From Rhizobium sp. Q54 (GTDB taxonomy: Bacteria; Pseudomonadota; Alphaproteobacteria; UBA828): a stretch of DNA of 64,000 nucleotides. Of the stretch, positions 1 to 10,020 are shown piece by piece (positions within the stretch are counted from its first letter, which is position 1; the number at the start of each line of letters is the position of its first letter). Made by a program: the position numbers and the translations under genes. The notes beneath the pieces are model-generated. The model made no database searches, had not been told where the DNA came from, and saw only the letters and a list, made by a program, of their open reading frames with translations. Where the stretch lies: contig CAMDDO010000001.1 of assembly GCA_945892755.1 (NCBI GenBank), forward strand, positions 62,001-126,000, in the 5' to 3' direction.

Positions 1-2
1 GC

Positions 3-857
3 GACGGCAAGGTGCTCGATTGCGCTTTCGTGCCTCTGCCTGACGGCGCCACGCTGCTCACCTATCTCGACATCAGTGACCGTTTCCAGGTCGAACGCGC
101 GTTGCGCGATCGAACCGAGGCGCTTGAGACCGCCGATCGACTCAAATCGGAATTCGTCGCCAACGTGTCCTACGAGCTGCGCACACCGCTCAACACGGTG
201 ATCGGTTTCACCGAAATCCTGGTCAACCAGTATTTCGGGCCTCTCAACGAGCGCCAGCTGGAATATGCCCGAGGCGTGCTCGAATCGTCGCAGCAGCTTC
301 TCTCGTTGATCAACGACATTCTCGATCTCGCCACCATCGAAGCCGGCTTGATTCAGCTCGAAATCGAATCGGTCGACGCGCACAGCGTCCTAGTCAGCAT
401 GCTCAATCTGGTGCAGGAGAGAGCGCGCAAGCAGCAGCTCGAGCTCACGCTCGATTGCTCACGCTCGATCGGCAGACTCGACGCCGACGAACGCCGGCTC
501 AAGCAGGTGCTCTTCAACCTGTTGAGCAACGCGCTGAAGTTCACGCCGGCCGGCGGCCAAGTCACATTGGGCGCGCGGCGTGACGAGCAGTCGATGATGT
601 TCTGGGTCTCCGATACCGGCATCGGTATCGAGCGCGACCAGCAGAAGAACGTGTTCGACAATTTTCATCGCGGCACGTCGCCGGTCGCGCGCCAATCGGG
701 CGCCGGCCTTGGCCTCTCGCTCGTGCGCTACTTCGTGGAGTTGCATGGCGGCGAACTCAGCCTCGATTCGCAGCCCGACGTCGGCACGACGGTGGCTTGC
801 ACGTTTCCGCTCGAGCCGCCGGCCGATGTCAAAGCGATGTCGCCGCTCAGCCAATGA
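3..857 (+). CDS. divL: PAS/HATPase sensor kinase, DivL-like (5' truncated by window edge)
   Basis: Reading frame open to the window edge; DHp box FVANVSYELRTPLNTVIGF, with Tyr where His is expected; HATPase motifs (LLSNALKFT, DTGIGI, GAGLGLSLV); directly upstream of tsaE. Confidence 0.65.
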   Translation, partial: DGKVLDCAFVPLPDGATLLTYLDISDRFQVERALRDRTEALETADRLKSEFVANVSYELRTPLNTVIGFTEILVNQYFGPLNERQLEYARGVLESSQQLLSLINDILDLATIEAGLIQLEIESVDAHSVLVSMLNLVQERARKQQLELTLDCSRSIGRLDADERRLKQVLFNLLSNALKFTPAGGQVTLGARRDEQSMMFWVSDTGIGIERDQQKNVFDNFHRGTSPVARQSGAGLGLSLVRYFVELHGGELSLDSQPDVGTTVACTFPLEPPADVKAMSPLSQ

Positions 858-1363
858 CACCGCTCTCATCCGTTGTGCCATCGGGACCAAGCTCGACTTT
901 CGAAGTCGAGCTCGCCGACCTTGCCGACACCGAACGGTTCGCGGCCCACCTCGCGCGTCAGACGCGGTCAGGCGACGTCATCGGTCTCGAAGGGCCGCTT
1001 GGCGCCGGCAAGACGACGTTCGCGCGCGGCTTTATCGTGGCGCTCTTGGGCCCCGTTGAAGTGCCAAGCCCGACCTTCACGTTGTTGCAGACCTACGAGC
1101 GGAACGACCTTTCGCTCTGGCATTTCGATCTCTATCGCCTCTCGAAACCCGAGGACGTTGTGGAACTCGGCCTCGAGGAAGCGCTCGGCCGCGCCATTGT
1201 CCTGATCGAGTGGCCCGAGCGACTTGGCGCCTTTGCGCCGGTCGATCGGTTGGTGATCCGCTTCGAGCCCGGTCCGGCGCACAATTTCCGGCATGCGCGG
1301 TTGACGGCCCATGGGCCGCGCGGTCATGCGCTGCTTGCCGCGCTGAGGGCGAAGACACCATGA
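854..1363 (+). CDS. tsaE: tRNA threonylcarbamoyladenosine biosynthesis ATPase TsaE
   Basis: GLEGPLGAGKTTFARGFI Walker A, SPTFTL, HFDLYRL and IEWPERLG motifs; ATG at 854 overlaps upstream stop (ATGA). Confidence 0.93.
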   Translation: MTPLSSVVPSGPSSTFEVELADLADTERFAAHLARQTRSGDVIGLEGPLGAGKTTFARGFIVALLGPVEVPSPTFTLLQTYERNDLSLWHFDLYRLSKPEDVVELGLEEALGRAIVLIEWPERLGAFAPVDRLVIRFEPGPAHNFRHARLTAHGPRGHALLAALRAKTP

Positions 1364-2376
1364 GCGAGCGCGACGACCAGATCGTGCGTTTCCTTGCCTC
1401 GGCCGGATGGGCTGGCGCCGTGCGTCGGCCGCTGGCTGGCGACGCCTCCTTCCGGCACTATGAGCGCTTGAGCCGAAGCGGCGGCAGCGCCGTCCTGATG
1501 GACGCCCCGCCGCCCAAAGAAGACGTGCGCCCGTTCCTCGCCATCGCGCGCCATCTGAGCCGTCTTGGCTACAGCGCGCCCGTGATCAAGGCCGCCGACG
1601 AGGTGGCCGGATTCGTGCTGCTCGAAGATCTAGGTGACGATCTCTATACGCGTGTGCTGGCTGGCCCGGACGGCGCCCGGCTTGAGCCCGAGCTCTACGC
1701 CGCGGCGATCGATTTGCTGGCCGATCTTCACACGCGCCAGGCGCCGGAGGGGCTCGCGCGCTATGACGAGCCGCGCCTGCTGACCGAGACGGAATTGTTT
1801 CTCGACTGGTACGTGCCACGCCGCTTCGGCCGCATGGTCGAGCCGGCCGAACGCGAAGCCTATCGCGCGGCCTGGCGCGAGGTGCTGCCGTTTGCCTGGC
1901 GGGCACCCGCCGCGCTCGCCTTGCGTGACTACCACGCCGATAATCTGATTTGGTTGCCGACGCGCGGCGGAACAACACCCGACCCGCAAGGCATTTGCCG
2001 TGTCGGGCTGCTCGACTTTCAGGACGCCATCGTCGCGCCCATGCCCTATGACTTGGTCTCACTGCTCGAAGACGCCAGGCGCGACGTGCCGGCGCCGCTT
2101 GTCGAAACCATGATTGCCCGGTATCTGGCCGCGCGCCCCGAGCTTGACGAAACGATTTTTCGCACCGCGTATGCCGTGCTCGGCGCGCAACGCAATGTGC
2201 GCATCCTCGGAATCTTCTCGCGTCTCTGCGTACGCGACGGCAAGGCGCGCTATCTCGGCTTCCTGCCGCGCGTTTGGGCTTTGGTCGAGCACGATCTGTC
2301 GCACCCGGCGCTCGCCCCGGTTGCCCGATGGTTCGCACGGGCCGTGCCACCCGCCGAACGCGAGCGAGCCGCGTGA
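1360..2376 (+). CDS. amgK: AmgK-like aminoglycoside phosphotransferase-family sugar kinase
   Basis: APT fold motifs (LRDYHADNLIWLP, GLLDFQDAIVAPMPYDLVSLLEDAR); gene pair with MurU-like nucleotidyltransferase. Confidence 0.8.
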   Translation: MSERDDQIVRFLASAGWAGAVRRPLAGDASFRHYERLSRSGGSAVLMDAPPPKEDVRPFLAIARHLSRLGYSAPVIKAADEVAGFVLLEDLGDDLYTRVLAGPDGARLEPELYAAAIDLLADLHTRQAPEGLARYDEPRLLTETELFLDWYVPRRFGRMVEPAEREAYRAAWREVLPFAWRAPAALALRDYHADNLIWLPTRGGTTPDPQGICRVGLLDFQDAIVAPMPYDLVSLLEDARRDVPAPLVETMIARYLAARPELDETIFRTAYAVLGAQRNVRILGIFSRLCVRDGKARYLGFLPRVWALVEHDLSHPALAPVARWFARAVPPAERERAA

Positions 2377-3101
2377 TCGAGCCGCCGCGCCACGCCATGG
2401 TGCTGGCCGCGGGCAAGGGTGTGCGGCTGCGGCCGATCACCGAACGGGTGCCGAAGCCGCTCGTCAAGGTCGGCGGCCGCGCGTTGATCGACTACGCGCT
2501 CGGCGCCTTGATCGCGACCGGTGTGCGCGAGGCGGTGGTCAATGCGCACTATTTGCCCGAGGCGATCGAAGCCTTCGTCGCCGACTTTCGGCGCAGCCAT
2601 CCTGCGCTTCGACTGCACCTCTCGCGCGAAGAGGCGTTGCTCGAGACCGGCGGCGGCGTGGTTTTCGCGCGCGGCCTGCTCGGCGGCGCGCCGTTCTACG
2701 TGCTCAATTCAGATGTCATCGTGCGCGATGGCGCGACGCCCGCGCTGCTTCGGCTCGCCCAGATGTTCGACCCGGCGCGCATGGACGCCCTGCTTCTGCT
2801 GCAACCGGTGTCGCGTGCCGTCGGCTATGACGGCAAGGGCGACTACCTGCTTGCACCCGACGGTCGATTGATCAGTCGCAGCAACGAGCCGAGCGCGCCG
2901 TTCGTCTTTACCGGCGCACAGATACTGGCACCGCGCCTGCTCGACGGCGCACCGGAAGGCGCGTTCTCTCTCAAGGTTCTCTACGACCGCGCCGAGGCCG
3001 AGCGCCGCCTGTTCGGCCTGGTTCATGACGGCGCCTGGCTGCATATCGGCACGCCCGATGCGCTGGACCTCGCCGAGCGGGCGATCGCGGCCGCGTCATG
3101 A
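2373..3101 (+). CDS. murU: MurNAc-1-phosphate uridylyltransferase-like nucleotidyltransferase
   Basis: AMVLAAGKGVRLRPITERVPKPLVKVGGRALIDYAL; GTG start at 2373 overlapping the amgK stop (alternative ATG 2397). Confidence 0.8.
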   Translation: MIEPPRHAMVLAAGKGVRLRPITERVPKPLVKVGGRALIDYALGALIATGVREAVVNAHYLPEAIEAFVADFRRSHPALRLHLSREEALLETGGGVVFARGLLGGAPFYVLNSDVIVRDGATPALLRLAQMFDPARMDALLLLQPVSRAVGYDGKGDYLLAPDGRLISRSNEPSAPFVFTGAQILAPRLLDGAPEGAFSLKVLYDRAEAERRLFGLVHDGAWLHIGTPDALDLAERAIAAAS

Positions 3102-6100
3102 GCCGGGCGGAGGCGCCCTCGCGCGCGCCCGCCGTCTATTCCATTCCCGCGGGCCTGCCATTCGCCAAAACCTTGGCGGACGCGCTGTTCGGCCCTGGCG
3201 CCTTGGCCCTGGCGACGGACGACCCCCTTGCCATCGCGCGTGCCACGATCTTCGTGCCGACGCGCCGCGCCGCTCGCGCGCTGAGTGAGGCGTTGGTGCG
3301 GCGGAGCGGCGCCCGGGCCACCTTGCTGCCGCGAATCCGCCCATTCGGCGATCTCGACGACGACGAGGCGTTGCTGGGTGACGCACCACACGACGAATCC
3401 GACGATTTGCCGCCGGCGGCCGCCCCGATGGCGCGTTGTTTCCTCCTGATGCGTCTGGTCATGGCATGGCGCGAAAGAAAGACCGGCGTGCCTATGGTGC
3501 GCGCCGACGAGGCCGCCAGGCTGGCGCAAACGCTTGCCCGTTTCATCGATGAAATGCAGAGCGAGCGTCTTGACCCGGCGGCGCTCAAGGATCTCGCGCC
3601 CGAGCGCTTCGCCGCGCATTGGCAAGAGATCGTCGAGTTCCTCGCCATCGTCACGCGCGAGTGGCCGGCCGTCATGACGCGGCTCGGGCTGATCGACCCG
3701 ATCGCGCGGCGCAATCTTGCGCTCCAGCGCCTCGCGGCGCGCTGGCGGGCGAAGCCGCCGCCTCATCCGGTGATCGCGGCGGGCTCGACCGGCAGCCTGC
3801 CGGCGACCGCCGAGCTGATCGCCACCATCGCTCGCCTTCCGAAGGGCGCGGTCGTGTTGCCAGGACTCGACCGCACCCTTGATGACGAGGCCTGGGCCGC
3901 GCTCGAGCCTTCCCACCCGCAATATGGCCTGAAAATGCTCACCGAGGGGCTTGGCATGCCGCGCGTGGCGGTGCGCGATCTGGTCGCGGCTCAACCAAGG
4001 CGCGGCGCGCGGCTCGCGTTGATCGCCGAGGCCTTGCGCCCCGCCGTGACGACCCATGTTTGGCGCGCTCTGACGCCGCTCGACCGTACGGCCCTTGATG
4101 GCTTCGCGTGGGTCGAATGCGCCAATGAGGAGGCGGAGGCCGGCGTGATCGCGCTCAAACTGCGTGAGACGTTGGAGACGCCTGAAAAGACCGCCGCGCT
4201 CGTGACCGCCGATCGAGGCCTCGCGCGGCGCGTCGCCGCTCAGCTTGAACGTTACGGAATCGTCGTCGACGATTCGGCGGGGCGGCCGCTTGCGCTTACG
4301 CCGCCCGGCGCGTTCTTGCGACTATCCGGCTCGCTTGAGATCGAGCAAGTCGCGCCGGTGTCGCTGCTTGCGTTATTGAAGCACCCCCTTGCCGCCGGCC
4401 GCCTTGCGCCTGAAGCGTTCCGTCGTCGGGTGCGAGCGTTAGAGCTCGCCTGTTTGCGCGGCCCGCGCCCGAGCCCGGGCTTCGAGGGCTTGCGCGCGGC
4501 GCTTCAAGACGCCGCGAACGAGCCAGAGACGAAGACCCGACGTGACGAGATCGCCGCGCTTCTACCCTGGCTCGATGGCATCGTCGCGGCCCATGCCCCA
4601 TTGGCCCAATTGATCGCATCGCCGCGCGCGACGATCGCCGCGCTGCTTGCCGCTCATATCAGCTTCGCCGAATGGCTGGCGGCGAGCGATGCCGAACATG
4701 GACCGGGGCGGCTCTGGGCCGGCGAAACGGGGGAGCGTGCCGCGGCCTTCATTGCCGAGCTCGCCGAGGCTGCCGACGACGCGCCTGAGATCGCCCCGTC
4801 GAGTTATCCCGCACTTCTCGATGCGCTGATGGCGGGCATCATGGTTCGCCCCGCGCGGCCGCGGCATTCCCGCCTGTTCATCTGGGGGCCGCTCGAAGCG
4901 CGCCTGCAAAGCGCCGATGTGATGATCCTGGGCGGATTGAACGAGGGCAGTTGGCCGCCTGAGCCGGAGCCGGACCCTTGGCTCAGCCGCCCCATGCGTG
5001 TGGCGCTCGGCTTGTCGCCACCCGAGCGGCACATCGGCCTCGCCGCCCACGACTTCACGCAGTGCTGCGGCGCGCCCGAAGTCTTGCTGACCCGCTCGCG
5101 GCGCGCTGGCACGTCGCCCACCATCGCCTCGCGTTGGCTGACCCGGCTCGACGCCTTGGTCGGCCTGATCGCGCCGGACGGGCGGTCACGGATCGATGCG
5201 CACCATCTCCGCACGTGGCAGAGCGCGCTCGAAGCGCCGGCGCGCGTCGTGCCGTGCGCCCCGCCCGCGCCTCGCCCACCGTTGCACGCGCGGCCTAGGC
5301 GGTTTTCGGTCACGGCGGTCGAGACCTGGCTGGCCGACCCCTATTCGATCTTTGCACGTCGAATTCTGCGCCTCACGCCGCTCGACGAGCTCGACGCCGA
5401 CCCAAGCGCGGCCGAGCGCGGCAGTTTAATCCACGACGTCCTCGATCGCTTCGTGCGCGATCATCCGACGGATTTGCCCGACGATGCGTTGGACCGCTTG
5501 ATCGCGGCGGGCGCGACACGCTTCGCCGCGCTCGCCCATCGCCCAGCCGTGATGGCCTTCTGGTGGCCGCGCTTCGAGCGCATCGCCGCCTGGTTTATCG
5601 ATGTAGAGCGCGAGCGCCGGGCGCAAGGCACACATCCCTGTGCGACCGAGATCGCCGGTACGCTCTGCTTCGACGCGCCTGGTGGCACATTCACGCTCAG
5701 CGCCAAGGCCGACCGCATTGACCGCGGCGCCGATGGCGGGCTCGTCATCATCGACTACAAGACCGGCACGATCCCCTCGAAGCGCGAGGTGGAAAAAGGA
5801 AAGCGCTCTCAGTTACCGCTTGAGGCCGCGATTGCGCTGGCGGGCGGCTTCGGCACGGCCGTGCCGGAAGCGCAGATCGCCGCGCTCGAATATTGGCGGC
5901 TAAGTGGCGGCGAGGAGCCGGGTGAAATCCGATCCGTGAGCGATGATCCGGGTGCGCTCGCGCGTAGCCTTCTTGCCCGCTTGCAGAATTATGTCGCGGG
6001 CTTCGATGACCCGAACACGCCCTATCGTGTGACGCCCCGACCCTCGTTCTTCCTGTCTTATCCAGATTACGACCATCTGGCGCGGGTCGGCGAATGGACT

Positions 6101-6118
6101 GTGGAGCCGGCGGAATGA
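3098..6118 (+). CDS. addB: Double-strand break repair protein AddB
   Basis: 1006 aa; GLNEGSWPPEPEPDPWLSRPMR, C-terminal PD-(D/E)XK region (VIIDYKTG); adjacent to addA. Confidence 0.92.
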   Translation: MSRAEAPSRAPAVYSIPAGLPFAKTLADALFGPGALALATDDPLAIARATIFVPTRRAARALSEALVRRSGARATLLPRIRPFGDLDDDEALLGDAPHDESDDLPPAAAPMARCFLLMRLVMAWRERKTGVPMVRADEAARLAQTLARFIDEMQSERLDPAALKDLAPERFAAHWQEIVEFLAIVTREWPAVMTRLGLIDPIARRNLALQRLAARWRAKPPPHPVIAAGSTGSLPATAELIATIARLPKGAVVLPGLDRTLDDEAWAALEPSHPQYGLKMLTEGLGMPRVAVRDLVAAQPRRGARLALIAEALRPAVTTHVWRALTPLDRTALDGFAWVECANEEAEAGVIALKLRETLETPEKTAALVTADRGLARRVAAQLERYGIVVDDSAGRPLALTPPGAFLRLSGSLEIEQVAPVSLLALLKHPLAAGRLAPEAFRRRVRALELACLRGPRPSPGFEGLRAALQDAANEPETKTRRDEIAALLPWLDGIVAAHAPLAQLIASPRATIAALLAAHISFAEWLAASDAEHGPGRLWAGETGERAAAFIAELAEAADDAPEIAPSSYPALLDALMAGIMVRPARPRHSRLFIWGPLEARLQSADVMILGGLNEGSWPPEPEPDPWLSRPMRVALGLSPPERHIGLAAHDFTQCCGAPEVLLTRSRRAGTSPTIASRWLTRLDALVGLIAPDGRSRIDAHHLRTWQSALEAPARVVPCAPPAPRPPLHARPRRFSVTAVETWLADPYSIFARRILRLTPLDELDADPSAAERGSLIHDVLDRFVRDHPTDLPDDALDRLIAAGATRFAALAHRPAVMAFWWPRFERIAAWFIDVERERRAQGTHPCATEIAGTLCFDAPGGTFTLSAKADRIDRGADGGLVIIDYKTGTIPSKREVEKGKRSQLPLEAAIALAGGFGTAVPEAQIAALEYWRLSGGEEPGEIRSVSDDPGALARSLLARLQNYVAGFDDPNTPYRVTPRPSFFLSYPDYDHLARVGEWTVEPAE

Positions 6119-9100
6119 GCCGAGAATCGCCCGCCGATCCACGCGCCCGCGCGCTGGAGCCTGACGCCACTGTCTGGGTCACCGCCTCGGCCGGCAGCGG
6201 CAAGACGCGGCTTTTGACCGAACGCGTGATTCGCCTGCTGGTCGGGGGCACGCCACCGGAACGCATTCTCTGCGTCACCTTCACGCGCGCCGCAGCGGCG
6301 GAAATGGCGCAGCGCATCAACGAAACGCTCGCCGCCTATGCGACGGCCGAGGACGCCGAGCTTGATAAAGCACTCGCGGCGCTGCTGGACCGCACCGCGC
6401 GATCCGCCGAGCGCCTGCGGGCGCGGCAATTGTTCGCCCAGGTGCTCGACGCGCCGGGCGGTATCCGTATTCTGACCATTCACGCCTTTTGCCAATCGCT
6501 TCTACGACGCTTTCCGCTCGAAGCGGGGCTCGCCCCGCATTTCGACGTCCTCGACCAACCGGGCCAACGCGCACTTCTCGCCGATGCCGAGGCACGGCTC
6601 TTTGCCGAGGCCGGCGCGGCGCCCGACAACCCAGCCTCGCTGGCACTCAGCCGCCTCAGCCCAGCGTTCGATGAGGCGCGCTTCGCGGAATTGATCGAGG
6701 CGCTGCGCCTTGAACGCGCCCGCCTCGCTGCCGCACGAACCGCTTTTGGCGGCATCGACGCCTTGATCGGCGCCGTGCATCGGCGGCTCGACACGCCGGT
6801 CGGCGCCGATCAATCCCATGTCGTGGCGGACGCGGCCGCCGACGGCGCGTTCGAGCGCGACGCGCTGGCCCGTGCGGTCACGGCGCTGGACCGCCATGGC
6901 GGGAAAACCGACAAGGAGCGTGGCGCGAGAATCAAGACCTGGCTGGCGCTCGATCATGGCGAGAGAGCCGCGAGATTCGATTTCTACATCATGGCGTTTT
7001 TGACCAAGGACGATCTCGCACCCCGAGCCAGGCTCGCGACCAACGCCGTCAACACCGCCGCCCCTGAGACCAATGAAGCCCTCGCGCAAGAGCAGACGCG
7101 CTTGCTCGATTTCGTCGGGCGACGGCGTAGCGTGACGCTGGCCGCCAACACGGCGGCGTTGCTGCGCATCGAGGCGCGCTTCGAGACAATTTATGCCGAT
7201 GAGAAGGCCAACCACGCGGCGCTCGACTTTGACGATCAGATCGAGGAAGCACGGGCGCTTCTGGAGGAAAAAGGCGCCGGCGCCTGGGTGCTCTACAAGC
7301 TCGATGGCGGGCTCGATCATATTCTGCTCGACGAGGCGCAGGATACCGCGCCCGCGCAATGGCGTGTCATCGCGGCCCTCGCGGCCGAGTTTTTCGTCGG
7401 TCTCGGCGCGCGCGAGCAGAAACGCACCGTGTTCGCGGTCGGTGACGAGAAACAATCGATCTTTAGCTTCCAAGGCGCCGATGTGAAGGCGCTCGAGGCC
7501 GAGCGCGAGCGCCTGATGGCGCGCGTACAGGCGGCCAAATTGCCGTTCCACGACGTGCCGCTCGTGCGCTCATTCCGCTCGACCGCGCCGATACTCGCGC
7601 TGGTCGACGCGACCTTCGCCGATGAAGCGGTGCGCCGGGGCGTCGCGCGCGACAGCGGGGTGATCGGTCATACGCTCGTGCGCGAGGGGCAGGCCGGCCT
7701 GATCGAGCTTTGGCCCATGATCGAGCCGGGCGAGAATCATATCGCCGATCCCTTCGACCTGCCGCTCACCCAAGAGGCCGTGGATGACTCCGAGGCACGT
7801 CTCGCGCGCTATGTCGCGACGCGCATCTTGCGCTGGTTGAGGCCGCGCGATGCCGCCGAGCGCGCCGACGCCATGTTACCCGCGCGCGCGCGTGCGATAA
7901 AGCCGGGCGACATCATGGTGCTGGTGCGTCGTCGCTCGGCGTTCGTGCCTCGATTGGTCGCTCTCCTGAAAAAGGAGAACGTACCAGTCGCCGGCGTCGA
8001 TCGCATGGTGGTGACCGAACAGCTCGCCGTGAAGGATTTGCTCGCGCTCGGCCAAGCGCTGTTGTTGCCGCAGGACGATCTCAATTTCGCCTGCCTCCTC
8101 AAGAGCCCGCTGATCGGCTTCGACGACGATCAATTGTTTGCGCTCGCTCATGATCGTGGCGCCGCCTCGCTTTGGCAGACGCTGAGCGCACGGCAGAACG
8201 AAAATCAGGATTTCGCCGTTGCGCATGGCTGGTTCGCCGCCCTGCTGGCGCGCGCCGATTTTCAACCGCCCTTCGAGTTGTTGGCTGGCGTGCTTGCGCG
8301 CGGCGGCCGTGCCAAATTGCTGAAGCGTCTCGGCCCGGAATCCAACGACGCGATCGATGAGCTGCTGATTCTCGCGCTCAGTTATGAGCGCGATCACGCG
8401 CCGTCCATGCAGGGGTTCTTGCACTGGCTGCGCACAAGCCAGAGCGCTATCAAGCGCGACCTCGACCATGGCCGCGACGAAGTGCGCGTCATGACCGTAC
8501 ATGGCGCGAAAGGCCTGCAGGCGCCGGTCGTGATCCTGCCCGATACGGTCAGCGCGCCGGCGACCAAGCTTGGCGTCCTGTGGACCGAGGCCGACGCGCG
8601 GTCGCCTGCCCTGCCGTTGTTTCCGGCGCGCGCCGCTCATCTCGATGCCATTGGCCAGGCGGCCCTTGCCGCGAAAAAAGTGGCGGAGGCCGAAGAGCAG
8701 CGCCGACTGCTCTATGTCGCGCTGACCCGCGCCGAGGATCGGCTCTATGTCGGCGGCTGGCGGGGGCCGAGGCAGGCGCCGGCGGATTGCTGGTATCACT
8801 TGATCGAGGCGGGTTTCGCGCGGCTCGAAGGCGTTCGATCCGTGCCTTTGCTCGGGTCGAGCGTGGCTGCCAAGCAACTTTCCGCGCCGCAAACAGCGAA
8901 GCCCGACCCCGCCCAAACGGAGGAAATCGCGCCTGCGCCTGCGCCGCCGCTGCCTGAATGGGCGCAACGACCACCGCCACCCGAGCCCACCGTGGCGCGT
9001 GTCATCACGCCGTCACGCCGATACGCGGTCGAACTGGCCGCCGGCTCGCCCTTGACGCCAGCGGGCGATTCGGCGCGTCGACGCGGCCGCCTGATTCACC

Positions 9101-9564
9101 GCCTGCTCGAGCTTCTGCCCGAGATCGCGCCGGACGCTCGCCAAGCGACGATCGCGCGTTATCTTGGCCGTGAGTCGCTCGGACTCGAGCCCGAGGAGCG
9201 CGCCAACATCGCGGCGGCGGTCGGCCGCGTGCTCGACGATCCCAAGCTGAGCCCGCTCTTTGGCCCGGACAGCCTCGCCGAAGTGCCGCTTTCGGCCGAG
9301 ATCGGCGGCGCGGTGATTTCCGGCCAGGTCGACCGGCTGGTGGTCACACCGGAACGCGTCACGGTGCTCGACTACAAGACCGGCGCCGTGGTGCCTGATT
9401 CGCCGTCCGACCTGGCGCCGGCCTACGCCGCGCAAATGGCGGCCTACCGCTCGGTGCTCCGACGTGCCTTTCCGGGCCGGATCATCGCCAGCGGGCTCCT
9501 GTTCACCGATCGGCCGGTCCTATACTGGCTAGAAGATTCGCTGCTTGACGCCTTCGCACCTTGA
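6115..9564 (+). CDS. addA: Double-strand break repair helicase AddA
   Basis: UvrD-type motifs (TASAGSGKTRLLTERVIRLL, LLDEAQDTAPAQW, VGDEKQSIFSFQGAD, VHGAKGLQAPVVILPD) and C-terminal nuclease region VLDYKTG. Confidence 0.95.
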   Translation: MSRESPADPRARALEPDATVWVTASAGSGKTRLLTERVIRLLVGGTPPERILCVTFTRAAAAEMAQRINETLAAYATAEDAELDKALAALLDRTARSAERLRARQLFAQVLDAPGGIRILTIHAFCQSLLRRFPLEAGLAPHFDVLDQPGQRALLADAEARLFAEAGAAPDNPASLALSRLSPAFDEARFAELIEALRLERARLAAARTAFGGIDALIGAVHRRLDTPVGADQSHVVADAAADGAFERDALARAVTALDRHGGKTDKERGARIKTWLALDHGERAARFDFYIMAFLTKDDLAPRARLATNAVNTAAPETNEALAQEQTRLLDFVGRRRSVTLAANTAALLRIEARFETIYADEKANHAALDFDDQIEEARALLEEKGAGAWVLYKLDGGLDHILLDEAQDTAPAQWRVIAALAAEFFVGLGAREQKRTVFAVGDEKQSIFSFQGADVKALEAERERLMARVQAAKLPFHDVPLVRSFRSTAPILALVDATFADEAVRRGVARDSGVIGHTLVREGQAGLIELWPMIEPGENHIADPFDLPLTQEAVDDSEARLARYVATRILRWLRPRDAAERADAMLPARARAIKPGDIMVLVRRRSAFVPRLVALLKKENVPVAGVDRMVVTEQLAVKDLLALGQALLLPQDDLNFACLLKSPLIGFDDDQLFALAHDRGAASLWQTLSARQNENQDFAVAHGWFAALLARADFQPPFELLAGVLARGGRAKLLKRLGPESNDAIDELLILALSYERDHAPSMQGFLHWLRTSQSAIKRDLDHGRDEVRVMTVHGAKGLQAPVVILPDTVSAPATKLGVLWTEADARSPALPLFPARAAHLDAIGQAALAAKKVAEAEEQRRLLYVALTRAEDRLYVGGWRGPRQAPADCWYHLIEAGFARLEGVRSVPLLGSSVAAKQLSAPQTAKPDPAQTEEIAPAPAPPLPEWAQRPPPPEPTVARVITPSRRYAVELAAGSPLTPAGDSARRRGRLIHRLLELLPEIAPDARQATIARYLGRESLGLEPEERANIAAAVGRVLDDPKLSPLFGPDSLAEVPLSAEIGGAVISGQVDRLVVTPERVTVLDYKTGAVVPDSPSDLAPAYAAQMAAYRSVLRRAFPGRIIASGLLFTDRPVLYWLEDSLLDAFAP

Positions 9565-9618
9565 CCCAGCGGGGCTCGCGCCCCAACATTCCTCGAGCCT
9601 CTAATGGAGTCCCCCCGA

Positions 9619-9939
9619 ATGGACGTATTGCACGTTAAAGACAGTGAATTCGATCAGAAGGTTCTGAAGGCGACCGGCCCCGTATTGGTCGATTTTTGGG
9701 CCGAATGGTGCGGCCCATGCAAGGCCATAGCGCCGGCGCTTGAGGAACTGGCGAAGGACATGGGTGAGGCCGTCACGGTGGCCAAGGTCAATGTCGACGA
9801 AAACCATGCGACGCCCGCCAAATATGGCGTGCGCGGCATTCCGACGCTGATTCTGTTCAAGAACGGCCAAGTCGCGTCGATGAAGGTCGGCGCCATGCCG
9901 AAACAAAAACTCTATGATTGGGTCAAGGGCACGCTCTAG
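9619..9939 (+). CDS. trxA: Thioredoxin
   Basis: FWAEWCGPCKAIAPALEELA, GIPTLILFKNG. Confidence 0.95.
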   Translation: MDVLHVKDSEFDQKVLKATGPVLVDFWAEWCGPCKAIAPALEELAKDMGEAVTVAKVNVDENHATPAKYGVRGIPTLILFKNGQVASMKVGAMPKQKLYDWVKGTL

Positions 9940-9967
9940 ACGCTCGGCCACCCGCTTCCGCCAATGC

Positions 9968-10007
9968 AAAAGGCCCCGCGCGGTTGAGGCGCGGGGCCTT
10001 TCGTTTG
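9968..10007 (+). terminator. Rho-independent terminator after trxA
   Basis: Perfect 11-bp stem AGGCCCCGCGC/GCGCGGGGCCT (9971-9981 / 9989-9999), 7-nt loop, A-rich on the left and TTTCGTTT on the right; lies between convergent genes so may act both ways. Confidence 0.88.
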
Positions 10008-10020
10008 ACCAAGGTCGCAC

